17,188 nt of DNA from JBBDXI01 sp040902425 (GCA_040902425.1 JBBDXI010000088.1:1-17188), one strand, 5' to 3'; shown: positions 7,572-14,352, counted from the stretch's first letter. The notes: generated from the letters alone by a model not told the origin. Numbers and translations are program-made.

Positions 7572-8435
7572 TTAGCGCGAGCCCCCCGGGTCGGGGGCAC
7601 TTCCGGCGGGCGCGGCCTCAAGAACGTAAAACAGAGGCCGAACGGACGATCCCGGCTCCGAGATCTCAATCACGCCCTTCACCGGGCCCATCTTCCTCAA
7701 CTTCAACTCCAGCATGCCCTTGTCGCTCACGGCATCGCGGGTGATGTTCTCAAGCGGGGCGGAATCCTCATACGGGTAGAACGACAGCTTCCGTCCCTTG
7801 CCCGGCCCCGTGCCCCCCTTGCCCGATGTCACAAGGAGTGTCGAGCCTTTCCATTCCGTCGTGAGCGCCCCCGGCAGCGGGGGCTTCGGCACCCGCTCGC
7901 GCGCCTCGGCGAACGCCTTCGCATCCCGCCCCGGGCGTGCCGCCGCGCCCGCCGCGCCCACCTCGGTCTTCAACTCCGCGCCCCCGTCCCCCAGCATGCA
8001 CGACGCCTTGCAGACCATCCACTCCGCATCCACCTTCAGCGTCACGGGCCCGGGCCTCGCCCCCGCCGGCACCTTCACCGGCAGCAGCAGCACCACCCGC
8101 GTCTCGTAGATGTGGTCGAGGATGTCCCCCTCAAGGGCGTGCCGCTTCGGCGCGGGCCACACCAGGTCCCCCGCCTCGAAACCCTCCGGGAGCGTCGCCG
8201 TCACCGCGATCGGCATCCCGCTGTCGTTCTGGCCCTTCCAGTACAGGTGCCAGTCCTTCTCGATGTCGAACTGAACGCCCAGCCAGTTGGTCTGCCCGGG
8301 CACCAGCGCCGCGTTCTCCGAGATCAACCGCAGACGCACATCGCCGTCCAGCGACACGGCGCTGCCACCAGCCAGCGGCGAAGCCGTAGCCGCGGCGGCC
8401 ACCACCAATCCCCCGAGGAGCGAGATCCGGCCCAT
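7572..8435 (-). CDS. Stand-alone DsbD-alpha-like (thiol:disulfide interchange) exported protein
   Basis: The 287-residue product has a signal peptide (about 1-26) and a domain like the N-terminal periplasmic part of DsbD/ScsB. Support comes from WHLYWKGQNDSGMP (62-75), the family-typical LVWPAPKR (91-98), and WMVCKASC (139-146) with Cys142 and Cys146 in a CxxxC arrangement, as in ScsB-type alpha domains. Full-length DsbD continues with a membrane electron-transfer domain and a thioredoxin domain; both are absent here. The likely role is to accept or pass electrons to exported thiol proteins, with the adjacent redoxin as a candidate partner. ATG 8435 has GGAGG only 3 bases upstream, which is tight; the frame stays open upstream but leaves the family. 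It is divergent from the rhodanese gene. Confidence 0.85.
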   Translation of the reverse strand: MGRISLLGGLVVAAAATASPLAGGSAVSLDGDVRLRLISENAALVPGQTNWLGVQFDIEKDWHLYWKGQNDSGMPIAVTATLPEGFEAGDLVWPAPKRHALEGDILDHIYETRVVLLLPVKVPAGARPGPVTLKVDAEWMVCKASCMLGDGGAELKTEVGAAGAAARPGRDAKAFAEARERVPKPPLPGALTTEWKGSTLLVTSGKGGTGPGKGRKLSFYPYEDSAPLENITRDAVSDKGMLELKLRKMGPVKGVIEISEPGSSVRPLFYVLEAAPAGSAPDPGGSR

Positions 8436-8483
8436 GATCCTCCCATGACCTGACGGTCCGAGGTTCAACGCCCCGCCCGCCGC

Positions 8484-8489
8484 TATATT
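8484..8489 (+). promoter_or_regulatory. -10-like hexamer TATATT, possible leaderless start
   Basis: TATATT, in a GC-rich setting, ends 7 bases before ATG 8497. The short interval holds no Shine-Dalgarno sequence. A transcript from this hexamer would begin at or within a base or two of the start codon. No good -35 is visible at 17 bases. Confidence 0.45.
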
Positions 8490-8496
8490 CCACCCC

Positions 8497-9024
8497 ATGA
8501 TCCACCCGGCACGGGGACTCGCCAGCGCTGCGGCGGCCGCGGCCGCCCTCTGCACCCTGCTGGGGCCGGCGGGGTGCGACCGCGAAATCCGCGACACCAA
8601 CATTAAGCTGATCCCCGTCGCCCACGTGAAGGCGCTGGCCGACCGCCAGGCGCGGGCGGGGGACACCACGCTCCTGCTCATCGACCCCCGCCCGCCGAAG
8701 GACTTCGAGCGCGCCCGGATCCCCGGCGCCCGCAACATCCGTCTCCCCCAGGTCTCCCCCCGCAGCGAGGTGGACCCGACCCTCGACCGCTTCAAGACCA
8801 TCATCGTCTACGGCGATGACCCCGCCAGCGGCGTCGCCAAGGGCATGACCAAGCGGCTGCTGGCCGTCGGGTACTCCGGCGTCCGGCTCTACGCCGGCGG
8901 CCTCGCCGAGTGGCGCCGGCGCGGGTACCCGATCGAGGGCACCGACACGCTCGCGCCCGCCCCGCCCGCGGCCCCCGGGGAGCCCGCGCCCGCGCCGCCG
9001 CCCGCCACCCCGCCCTCCCCCTGA
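8497..9024 (+). CDS. Rhodanese-like lipoprotein lacking the catalytic Cys
   Basis: This 175-residue protein has a signal peptide ending in a lipobox-like GPAGC (Cys27, unusual Pro at -3), a rhodanese-fold domain (36-145) and a Pro/Ala-rich tail (152-175). Rhodanese features include LLLIDPRPPKDFERARIPGARNI and GYSGVRLYAGGLAEW. The residue where active rhodaneses have Cys (after VVY or IVY) is Gly106 in IVYGDDPASG, so sulfur transfer is unlikely; a binding or scaffolding role is more plausible. The residue after the lipidated Cys is Asp28, which in E. coli marks inner-membrane retention, though that rule is not established here. It lies 20 bases upstream of the MFS gene on the same strand, so they are probably co-transcribed. 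Confidence 0.85.
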   Translation: MIHPARGLASAAAAAAALCTLLGPAGCDREIRDTNIKLIPVAHVKALADRQARAGDTTLLLIDPRPPKDFERARIPGARNIRLPQVSPRSEVDPTLDRFKTIIVYGDDPASGVAKGMTKRLLAVGYSGVRLYAGGLAEWRRRGYPIEGTDTLAPAPPAAPGEPAPAPPPATPPSP

Positions 9025-9044
9025 CCGCGCGGAGCCCCCCGTCG

Positions 9045-10364
9045 ATGAGCAGCGCCAGCCGCGAGCCACCCGCCCCCAGCGCCGGCGGAATCGCCTCGAG
9101 CGCGCGCGCCTCGCTCGGCCTGCTCCTGGCCATCAACCTCTTCAACTACATCGACCGCTACATCCTCGCCGCCGTCGAGAAGCCCCTCCGCGACGAGTTC
9201 TTCGCCCCCGACGACCCCGACGCCAAGTTCTGGACCGGCCTGCTCGCCACCGCCTTCCTCGTCTCGTACATGGTCGCGGCCCCCGTCTTCGGATGGCTCG
9301 CCGACCGCACCCGCCGCTGGGCCATCATCGGCGTCGGCGTGATCGTCTGGAGCCTCGCCTCCGGCGGCACCGGTCTCGCCCAGGTCTTCACGCTCCTGCT
9401 CATCACCCGCATCTTCGTCGGCATCGGCGAGGCCGCCTACGGCCCCGCAGCGCCCACCATCATCGCCGACCTCTACCCCATCCGCCGGCGCGGCGCCGTC
9501 ATGGCGTGGTTCTACATGGCCATCCCCGTCGGCAGCGCCCTGGGCTACGTCCTCGGCGGGCTCCTCGCCCGTGACTGGGGCTGGCGGGCCGCCTTCTACG
9601 CCGTCGTCCCCCCCGGCCTGCTCCTGGGCGCGCTCTGCTTCCTCATGCGCGAGCCCCAGCGCGGCGGCGTGGACCTCGCCCCGGGGGCCACGCGCCGGCG
9701 CGCCCGCCTCGCCGACTACACCATGCTCCTGAAGACCCCCTCCTTCGCCCTCAACTGCGCTGGCATGACCGCCCTCACCTTCGCCATCGGCGGCATGTCC
9801 TTCTGGATGCCCACCTACGTCCACGAGTTCCGCGACGCCGGCGACCTCGGCCGCGTCAACATCACCTTCGGCGCCATCACCGTCGCCACCGGCATCGTCG
9901 CCACCCTCTTCGGCGGCTACCTCGGCGACCGCCTCCGCGGCCGCATCCGCGGCGCCTACTTCGCCCTCTCCGGCACCAGCATGCTCATCGGCTTCCCCAT
10001 GCTCATCGCGGTCCTCTTCGTCCCCTTCCCCCTCGCGTGGGTCTTCGTCGCCCTCGCCGAGTTCTGCATGTTCCTCAACACCGGCCCCACCAACACCATC
10101 CTCGCCAACGTCACGCACCCCGCCATCCGCTCCTCCGCCTTCGCCCTCAACATCTTCATCATTCACGCCCTCGGTGATGCGGTCTCCCCGCCCCTCATCG
10201 GATGGGTCGCCGCGCGCTTCATCAGTGCCGAGCACCCCGCCGGCAACATGAACGCGGGCTTCCTCGTGGTCGCGGGCGCGATCCTCGTCGGCGGCCTCTT
10301 CTGGCTCTGGGGCGCCCGCTACCTCGACCGCGACACCGAGCTCGCCCCCACCCGCCTCGGGTGA
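9045..10364 (+). CDS. MFS transporter, Spinster-like
   Basis: The 439-residue integral membrane protein has about 12 hydrophobic segments. It shows the first-helix motif NLFNYIDRYILA (31-42), motif A GWLADRTRRW (83-92), TRIFVGIGEAAYGPAAPT (121-138), and a second-half copy of motif A, GGYLGDRLRGR (290-300). These fit the Spinster branch of the major facilitator superfamily, whose characterised members move lysolipids or sphingosine-1-phosphate; bacterial members are mostly uncharacterised. The substrate is unknown. ATG 9045 is chosen because it lies after the rhodanese stop and has GGAG 10 bases upstream; the frame is open further upstream but that part overlaps the rhodanese gene and is Arg/Pro-rich. 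The gene ends four bases before the convergent hydrolase gene. Confidence 0.92.
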   Translation: MSSASREPPAPSAGGIASSARASLGLLLAINLFNYIDRYILAAVEKPLRDEFFAPDDPDAKFWTGLLATAFLVSYMVAAPVFGWLADRTRRWAIIGVGVIVWSLASGGTGLAQVFTLLLITRIFVGIGEAAYGPAAPTIIADLYPIRRRGAVMAWFYMAIPVGSALGYVLGGLLARDWGWRAAFYAVVPPGLLLGALCFLMREPQRGGVDLAPGATRRRARLADYTMLLKTPSFALNCAGMTALTFAIGGMSFWMPTYVHEFRDAGDLGRVNITFGAITVATGIVATLFGGYLGDRLRGRIRGAYFALSGTSMLIGFPMLIAVLFVPFPLAWVFVALAEFCMFLNTGPTNTILANVTHPAIRSSAFALNIFIIHALGDAVSPPLIGWVAARFISAEHPAGNMNAGFLVVAGAILVGGLFWLWGARYLDRDTELAPTRLG

Positions 10365-10368
10365 GCCC

Positions 10369-11175
10369 TCACCCCAGGTGTCTCCGCAGAAACTCCGTCT
10401 GCGCGTTCTTCGCGTCATTCGAGTACCGCCCGAACCCCATGTGCTCCTCCGGCGCCCCCGTCTCCGGCCACGTCAGGAGTTCCACCATCCCGGGGTCCGC
10501 CCCGCGCCCCCGGTAGTGCTCCCGCAGCGCGCCCACGAACCGCCGCATCCCCGCGAACGGCACCACCCCGTCCGCCTCCGAGTGCACCACCAGCAGCGGG
10601 ATCGGCCGCCACCCCGAGACGTGCCTCAGCGGGTCCAGCCGCGCAACGCGCCCCGGATCGTGCCGCGCCACCGTCCGCGGCGATGTCTCCTTCGAGAAGT
10701 ACAGGTCATCGAGGCTCCCCGTCGTCCCCTCCACCGCCGCGCACGCGAACGGGTGCTCATCGCACAGCCGCCGCAGCGCCGCCATCCCCCCCGCCGACAT
10801 CCCGCCGAGCGCCATCCGGTCCAGGTCAAACACGCCCCCGAAGCGCGGCCCCGCAAGCGCCTCCACCACCCGGTCGATCTCCGGGATGAGCTGTTCCAGC
10901 AGGTCCATGGTCCGCGCGGGAGAGTGGAACTCCTCCCCACGCTCCCCGTGCCCCGGCAGGTCGATCGCGCACGCGGCGATCCCCGCCCTGATCCACCGCA
11001 GGTACCGCCCCGGGTCCAGCTCCTTGCTCACCGTCCGCCCGTGCAGCCAGATGGCCACCGGCGCTGTCCGCTCCCAGTCCGGGTGCGCCAGCAGCGCGGG
11101 GATGTCCCCGCCGAGTCGCTCCGCCCGCGCCCGCTCCGCCAGCGCCGCCGGGAACCTCGCAAACCGCTCGATCAT
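10369..11175 (-). CDS. Cytoplasmic alpha/beta hydrolase (dienelactone-hydrolase/esterase-like)
   Basis: This 268-residue protein has no signal peptide. Motifs are IWLHGRTVSKELDP (42-55, oxyanion region), IDLPGHGERG (71-80), the nucleophile Ser127 in GGMSAGG, probable acid Asp202 in HSEADGVVP, and base His245 in EEHMGFG. The overall layout resembles prolyl-oligopeptidase- or dienelactone-hydrolase-like esterases such as YitV-type hydrolases. The substrate is not deducible. ATG 11175 lacks a Shine-Dalgarno sequence but begins the conserved-looking protein; the same frame is open far upstream only because of high GC. It lies 68 bases after the UDP-sugar pyrophosphorylase stop, so it could be read from the same transcript. 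Confidence 0.88.
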   Translation of the reverse strand: MIERFARFPAALAERARAERLGGDIPALLAHPDWERTAPVAIWLHGRTVSKELDPGRYLRWIRAGIAACAIDLPGHGERGEEFHSPARTMDLLEQLIPEIDRVVEALAGPRFGGVFDLDRMALGGMSAGGMAALRRLCDEHPFACAAVEGTTGSLDDLYFSKETSPRTVARHDPGRVARLDPLRHVSGWRPIPLLVVHSEADGVVPFAGMRRFVGALREHYRGRGADPGMVELLTWPETGAPEEHMGFGRYSNDAKNAQTEFLRRHLG

Positions 11176-11195
11176 GATGTGCCCCGGCCTCGGTG

Positions 11196-11230
11196 CTCGA
11201 TGCCTTGATGCCTCGTGCCTCGATGCCTCT
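11196..11230. repeat. Short imperfect tandem repeat of GATGCCTC units
   Basis: Four imperfect 7-8-base units (GATGCCTT, GATGCCTC, GTGCCTC, GATGCCTC) lie in the 68-base gap between the pyrophosphorylase stop and the hydrolase start. Read on the minus strand they give repeated GAGGCATC, which is purine-rich and ends about 20 bases before the hydrolase ATG. Confidence 0.65.
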
Positions 11231-11243
11231 CTTCCACCAGCAC

Positions 11244-12686
11244 TCAGAGCGCCACCCTCGCCCCCCTCGCGATCCGAGGCAGCGCCCTCCCCGCCAGGTC
11301 CCCCGCCTCCAGCGCCGTCAGCGGCCCGATCTCCAGCGTGCAGTCCGGCTCGCCGTCCCGCTCCGGCACCCCCACCCCCGCCGCCCCCAGCCAGCGCGCC
11401 GCCCGCTTCGTCTGGACCCGCCGCGAGCTCTCCGGGCTGTCCACCCCGTCGGCGTTCTTGATCGGCGCGAACTCCTCCACCCGCTCCGTCTCCAGCACCA
11501 CCGACGAGCGGCACAGCGGCAGCGCATCGAACACGAACCGCTCCAGCTTCACCCCGTTCGGCGATGCCGGGTTCACCGGCTCCCCCGTCCGCGGGTCCAC
11601 GTGCGGCACCCTCTTCTCCGCGCGATGGAACGGCAGCTCCAGCCCCCGCTCCGTGTTCAGCCGCGTCACGAACTCCACCGACATCACGTGCACCGCGATC
11701 GACCCCGCGATGAACCGCAGCGCCCCGTCCGGGCCCCGCTCCCCCGCCAGCGCTGACGGCAGGTCGGAGTACTCGATCACCCGCACCCGCCCCCCCTCCC
11801 CCCCGTCCCTCACGAACACCCCCATCTTCTCCTCCGGGTACGCCTTGGGGATCATCTTGCTCGACATCTCTGCCGACGAATCTGGTGCCGCGATGTGCAG
11901 CCCCAGGAACACCGGGTCCGCCACCCGCACGATCGGGTTGTCCACCTGGAAGTAGCTGATGTGCTCCACCCCCCGCCGCCGCATGTCGGCGAGCGCCCCG
12001 GACTGGTGCAGCGCCCGGATCGAGCCCCCGTGCCCGTCGGGGTTCGTCGCCACCTCCCCCTTCCCCGCCAGCAGCATCAGCCCCGTCCGCATGTCGAACG
12101 ACGGCATCACCCCCTGCGGGAAGAACACCACCTCGCCCCGCCCGAGCCCGAAGAACCCCTCCCGCTCGAAGAACTCGACCGTCGCCGCGTGGTTCAGCGG
12201 GCTGGTCATGATGTACCACGGCACCGCCTTCCCGTACTTCCGCTGCGTCGCCCGCAGCCCCTCCGCGAACAGCTGGAACAGGGGCTTCCCCGTCACCGCC
12301 CCCGCCGGGTACATCCCCTTGGGACCCTCGAACCCCAGCCGGCTCCCCTGCCCCCCCGCGACCGTGAACGCCGACACCCTCCCCGCCCGCAGCAGCGCCT
12401 CCCCGGCCGCGCGGAACCGCTCCCGGTCCCACGGCCGCCCCGCCGAACCAGGGTCCGCGGGGTAATACGGCGCCGGCTCGATCTCCCCGGGCGCCGCGGC
12501 CTGCGGCTTCTCCCGGATGTACTCCTCCACCCACCGCGGCACCGATTCCAGCTCCAGCGACGAGACCTGCTCGATCAGCGCCCGCTGCGCCCCCGCCGGC
12601 AGGTCGTCGTAGAAGCGCAGCAGGTGCCCCTGCCCGATGGCGGCCAGCCTCCGGCTCACATCTTCGCGAGTCGCGCCCGTCAACAT
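11244..12686 (-). CDS. UDP-N-acetylhexosamine pyrophosphorylase-like uridylyltransferase
   Basis: The family joins UTP to a sugar-1-phosphate (typically GlcNAc-1-P or GalNAc-1-P) to give the UDP-sugar for cell-surface glycans. The 480-residue product carries the eukaryote-type UAP1/UDPGP signatures: VAGGQGSRLGFEGPKGMYP (109-127, nucleotide binding), PDGHGGSIRAL (216-226), YFQVDNPIVRVADP (245-258), and EEFAPIKNADGVDSPESSR (404-422). This is a different lineage from bacterial GlmU. Length is close to human UAP1 (about 505-522). ATG 12686 is used because it begins the helical N-terminal region; upstream in-frame codons are Arg/Pro-rich. It is divergent from rpe (113-base gap) and may be co-transcribed with the following hydrolase. 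The exact sugar cannot be read from sequence. Confidence 0.92.
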   Translation of the reverse strand: MLTGATREDVSRRLAAIGQGHLLRFYDDLPAGAQRALIEQVSSLELESVPRWVEEYIREKPQAAAPGEIEPAPYYPADPGSAGRPWDRERFRAAGEALLRAGRVSAFTVAGGQGSRLGFEGPKGMYPAGAVTGKPLFQLFAEGLRATQRKYGKAVPWYIMTSPLNHAATVEFFEREGFFGLGRGEVVFFPQGVMPSFDMRTGLMLLAGKGEVATNPDGHGGSIRALHQSGALADMRRRGVEHISYFQVDNPIVRVADPVFLGLHIAAPDSSAEMSSKMIPKAYPEEKMGVFVRDGGEGGRVRVIEYSDLPSALAGERGPDGALRFIAGSIAVHVMSVEFVTRLNTERGLELPFHRAEKRVPHVDPRTGEPVNPASPNGVKLERFVFDALPLCRSSVVLETERVEEFAPIKNADGVDSPESSRRVQTKRAARWLGAAGVGVPERDGEPDCTLEIGPLTALEAGDLAGRALPRIARGARVAL

Positions 12687-12786
12687 CGGCTCTGGGCTCC
12701 GCGGGTCCCTCGGAGGGCGCAGCGCACCGGCGCGAGCGCCCCGCGGAGGGGGGTGGGGGGCGAGCATGGTACACGCCCACCGCCCG

Positions 12787-12792
12787 TACACT
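12787..12792 (+). promoter_or_regulatory. -10-like hexamer TACACT before rpe, possible leaderless start
   Basis: TACACT ends 7 bases before ATG 12800, the same spacing as for the rhodanese gene at 8497, and no Shine-Dalgarno sequence lies between. A convincing -35 is not visible. The rest of the 113-base divergent gap is G-rich, with no other clear signal. Confidence 0.42.
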
Positions 12793-12799
12793 GCGCGCG

Positions 12800-13489
12800 A
12801 TGGCGAACCTCTTCACCGCGCCGCCGGGGGGCCGGCTCCCCCTCGTCGCCCCCTCCATCCTCTCCGCCGACTTCACCCGCATGGGAGACGAGTGCCACGG
12901 CGTCCTGGACGCCGGCGCTGACCTCCTGCACCTTGACGTCATGGATGGCCACTTCGTCCCCAACCTCACCATGGGCCCGGACCTGTGCCGCTGGCTCCGC
13001 CGCCGCCTGCCGGATGCCTTCCTCGACGTCCACCTGATGGTCACCAACCCCGAGCTGTTCGTCGGCCCGTTCCTCCAGGCCGGCGCCAGCCACATCACCT
13101 TCCACGTGGAGGTCAAGAGCCGCGACGAGGCCGCGGACCTCGCCGCGAGCATCCGCGCCGGCGGGGCCACCGCCGGCCTCGCCATCAACCCCCCGACGCC
13201 CCGCGCCACAATCGAGCCCTACCTGTCCGATTTCGATCTGATCCTGGTCATGTCCGTGAACCCCGGCTTCAGCGGCCAGCGCTTCATCGCCGAGTCCCTC
13301 GACACGACGCGAGCCATCCGCCCCCGCCTCCGCCCAGATCAACGGCTCGAGATGGATGGGGGCATCGGCCGCGAAAACGCCGCCATCGTCCGCCAAGCGG
13401 GGTGCGATGTCATCGTCTCGGCCACGGCGGTCTTCGGGGTCCCCCCCGCGGAGCGGGCCGCGGTTATCGGAGCCCTCCGGACCGGCTGA
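12800..13489 (+). CDS. rpe: Ribulose-phosphate 3-epimerase
   Basis: Rpe interconverts ribulose-5-phosphate and xylulose-5-phosphate in the cytoplasmic pentose phosphate pathway. The 229-residue TIM barrel has all core motifs: APSILSADF (17-25), LHLDVMDGHFVPNLTMGP (43-60), DVHLMV (76-81), MSVNPGFSGQRF (151-162) and EMDGGIG (184-190). Metal and catalytic residues His44, Asp46, His78 and Asp186 are present. The phosphate-binding loop near the C-terminus reads IVSATAVFG instead of the usual AGSAIF, a mild change. Length is normal for the family. ATG 12800 begins just before the first strand; no ribosome binding site is seen. Confidence 0.97.
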   Translation: MANLFTAPPGGRLPLVAPSILSADFTRMGDECHGVLDAGADLLHLDVMDGHFVPNLTMGPDLCRWLRRRLPDAFLDVHLMVTNPELFVGPFLQAGASHITFHVEVKSRDEAADLAASIRAGGATAGLAINPPTPRATIEPYLSDFDLILVMSVNPGFSGQRFIAESLDTTRAIRPRLRPDQRLEMDGGIGRENAAIVRQAGCDVIVSATAVFGVPPAERAAVIGALRTG

Positions 13490-13520
13490 TGCCTGCCAAG
13501 GTGGCCGAAAACACCTACCG

Positions 13521-13536
13521 AAGTTCGTACAAACTT
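13521..13536. promoter_or_regulatory. 16-base near-perfect palindrome, candidate operator
   Basis: The sequence AAGTTCGTACAAACTT reads as an inverted repeat with 7 of 8 pairs matching. It lies in the 108-base gap between rpe and the next gene, 61 bases before ATG 13598, within an AT-richer patch unusual for this window. Size and placement suit a dimeric repressor or activator site, but no known consensus is recognised. Confidence 0.4.
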
Positions 13537-13583
13537 ACCAGGGCGCCCTCCTGAGGGGGGTTCCGCGGGTTCCCGGCCGATGC

Positions 13584-13589
13584 TAAACT
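13584..13589 (+). promoter_or_regulatory. -10-like hexamer TAAACT before the phosphatase-fold gene
   Basis: TAAACT ends 8 bases before ATG 13598 and is the third case in this window of a -10-like hexamer 7-8 bases ahead of a start codon without a ribosome binding site. If translation instead starts at ATG 13661, the same promoter would give a structured leader of about 65 bases. Confidence 0.45.
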
Positions 13590-13597
13590 CTGGTCCA

Positions 13598-14287
13598 ATG
13601 AACGGAGGCGTCGGCAAGGCGGGCCTGTGGGCCCGCGCGGGCTGGAGCCCGAAACCACTGATGGCCAAGGCCAAAGACATCCGGGTGCTCCTGCTCCGAA
13701 CCGGCGAAACCGAATGGGAACGGGCCGGCCGCATCGGCGGCGCTGCCGACGTCCCCCTCAGCCTCGCCGGGTTCGAGACCGTCCGCCGCAGGGTGCAGGA
13801 ACTCGGGGGCGCCCGCGTCGCCACCGTCTTCTGCGGGCCCGATGAGGCCAGCGTCGCCACCGCCAGCGAACTCGCCGGGTCCACCGGCGCAAAGGTCAAG
13901 GTCATCGACGAGCTCGGCGAGATCCACCTCGGCCTCTGGGAGGGGCTGCTGGAGTCGGAGCTGGAGGGCCGCTGCCCGACCGCCTACCGCCAGTGGCTCG
14001 AGAACCCCGGCTGCATCCAGGCCCCCGAGGGCGAGAGCCTCGACGACGCCCAGGACCGGATCATGAAGGCCGTCGGGCGTAGCCTGAAGGGGTCGAAGAC
14101 CGATAATGGCGCTGTCGCCTTCGTGCTCCGGCCCGTGGCGATGGCCCTCGTCGGGTGCGCGGTGGGGGGGTGCGCAAAGAGGAACGTCTGGTCGATGCTC
14201 GAATCCAGCCCGCAGGCGCAGTGGCACACGCTCCCCAGAGACCTGGGGACCTCCGGCCATCGCCAGGGCGCCCGGGCCGGGGCGTAG
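13598..14287 (+). CDS. Histidine-phosphatase-fold protein without the catalytic His (probable pseudoenzyme)
   Basis: The 229-residue product fits the phosphoglycerate-mutase/histidine-phosphatase superfamily: VLLLRTGETEWERAGRIGG (30-48), DVPLSLAGFE (51-60) and LGEIHLGLWEGL (106-117). The hallmark RHG is RTG here (Thr35 replaces the phospho-accepting His). The second conserved Arg of the S-x-x-x-R-A motif is replaced (GPDEASVATA, 80-89), and the late His motif reads FVLRPVAMALVG (175-186). The Glu of the EIHLGLWEG motif is kept. Catalysis by the usual mechanism is therefore unlikely. The reading frame is intact, so it looks like a maintained non-catalytic protein rather than a pseudogene. Start is uncertain: ATG 13598 is favoured by promoter spacing, ATG 13661 (MAKAKDIR) by family length; neither has a ribosome binding site. 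It sits between rpe and accD. Confidence 0.82.
   Translation: MNGGVGKAGLWARAGWSPKPLMAKAKDIRVLLLRTGETEWERAGRIGGAADVPLSLAGFETVRRRVQELGGARVATVFCGPDEASVATASELAGSTGAKVKVIDELGEIHLGLWEGLLESELEGRCPTAYRQWLENPGCIQAPEGESLDDAQDRIMKAVGRSLKGSKTDNGAVAFVLRPVAMALVGCAVGGCAKRNVWSMLESSPQAQWHTLPRDLGTSGHRQGARAGA
13619..13651 (+). other. Two adjacent hairpins near the start of the phosphatase-fold gene
   Basis: A 7-bp stem (13619-13625 with 13630-13636, loop TGTG) is followed at once by a 5-bp stem (CGGGC 13638-13642 with GCCCG 13647-13651, loop TGGA). They end 9 bases before ATG 13661. If that ATG is the true start they would be leader structure; otherwise they encode residues about 8-18. Confidence 0.5.
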
Positions 14288-14352
14288 AGGCCCGGGTAGA
14301 CCCCATCCGCGGCCGCCGACGTTCCGGCCAACGACCCAAGGACAGCCAAGCA

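Noticed and set aside
8889..10418. 509-codon minus-strand frame opposite the MFS transporter
   Set aside because: The product would be Gly/Asp/Glu/Ala-rich without motifs, a mirror of the transporter's codon bias.
11176..13209. Upstream extension of the hydrolase frame through the pyrophosphorylase gene and into rpe
   Set aside because: The extension has no family similarity and overlaps genes with clear motifs; the hydrolase domain begins near 11175.
13546..13562. Possible terminator after rpe (CCCTC..GAGGG)
   Set aside because: The stem is only 4-5 pairs with a tiny loop, and no T-tract follows.
13598..14287. Treating the phosphatase-fold gene as a pseudogene
   Set aside because: The frame is intact and the fold motifs are kept in order; only catalytic residues are changed, which fits a maintained non-catalytic protein better.
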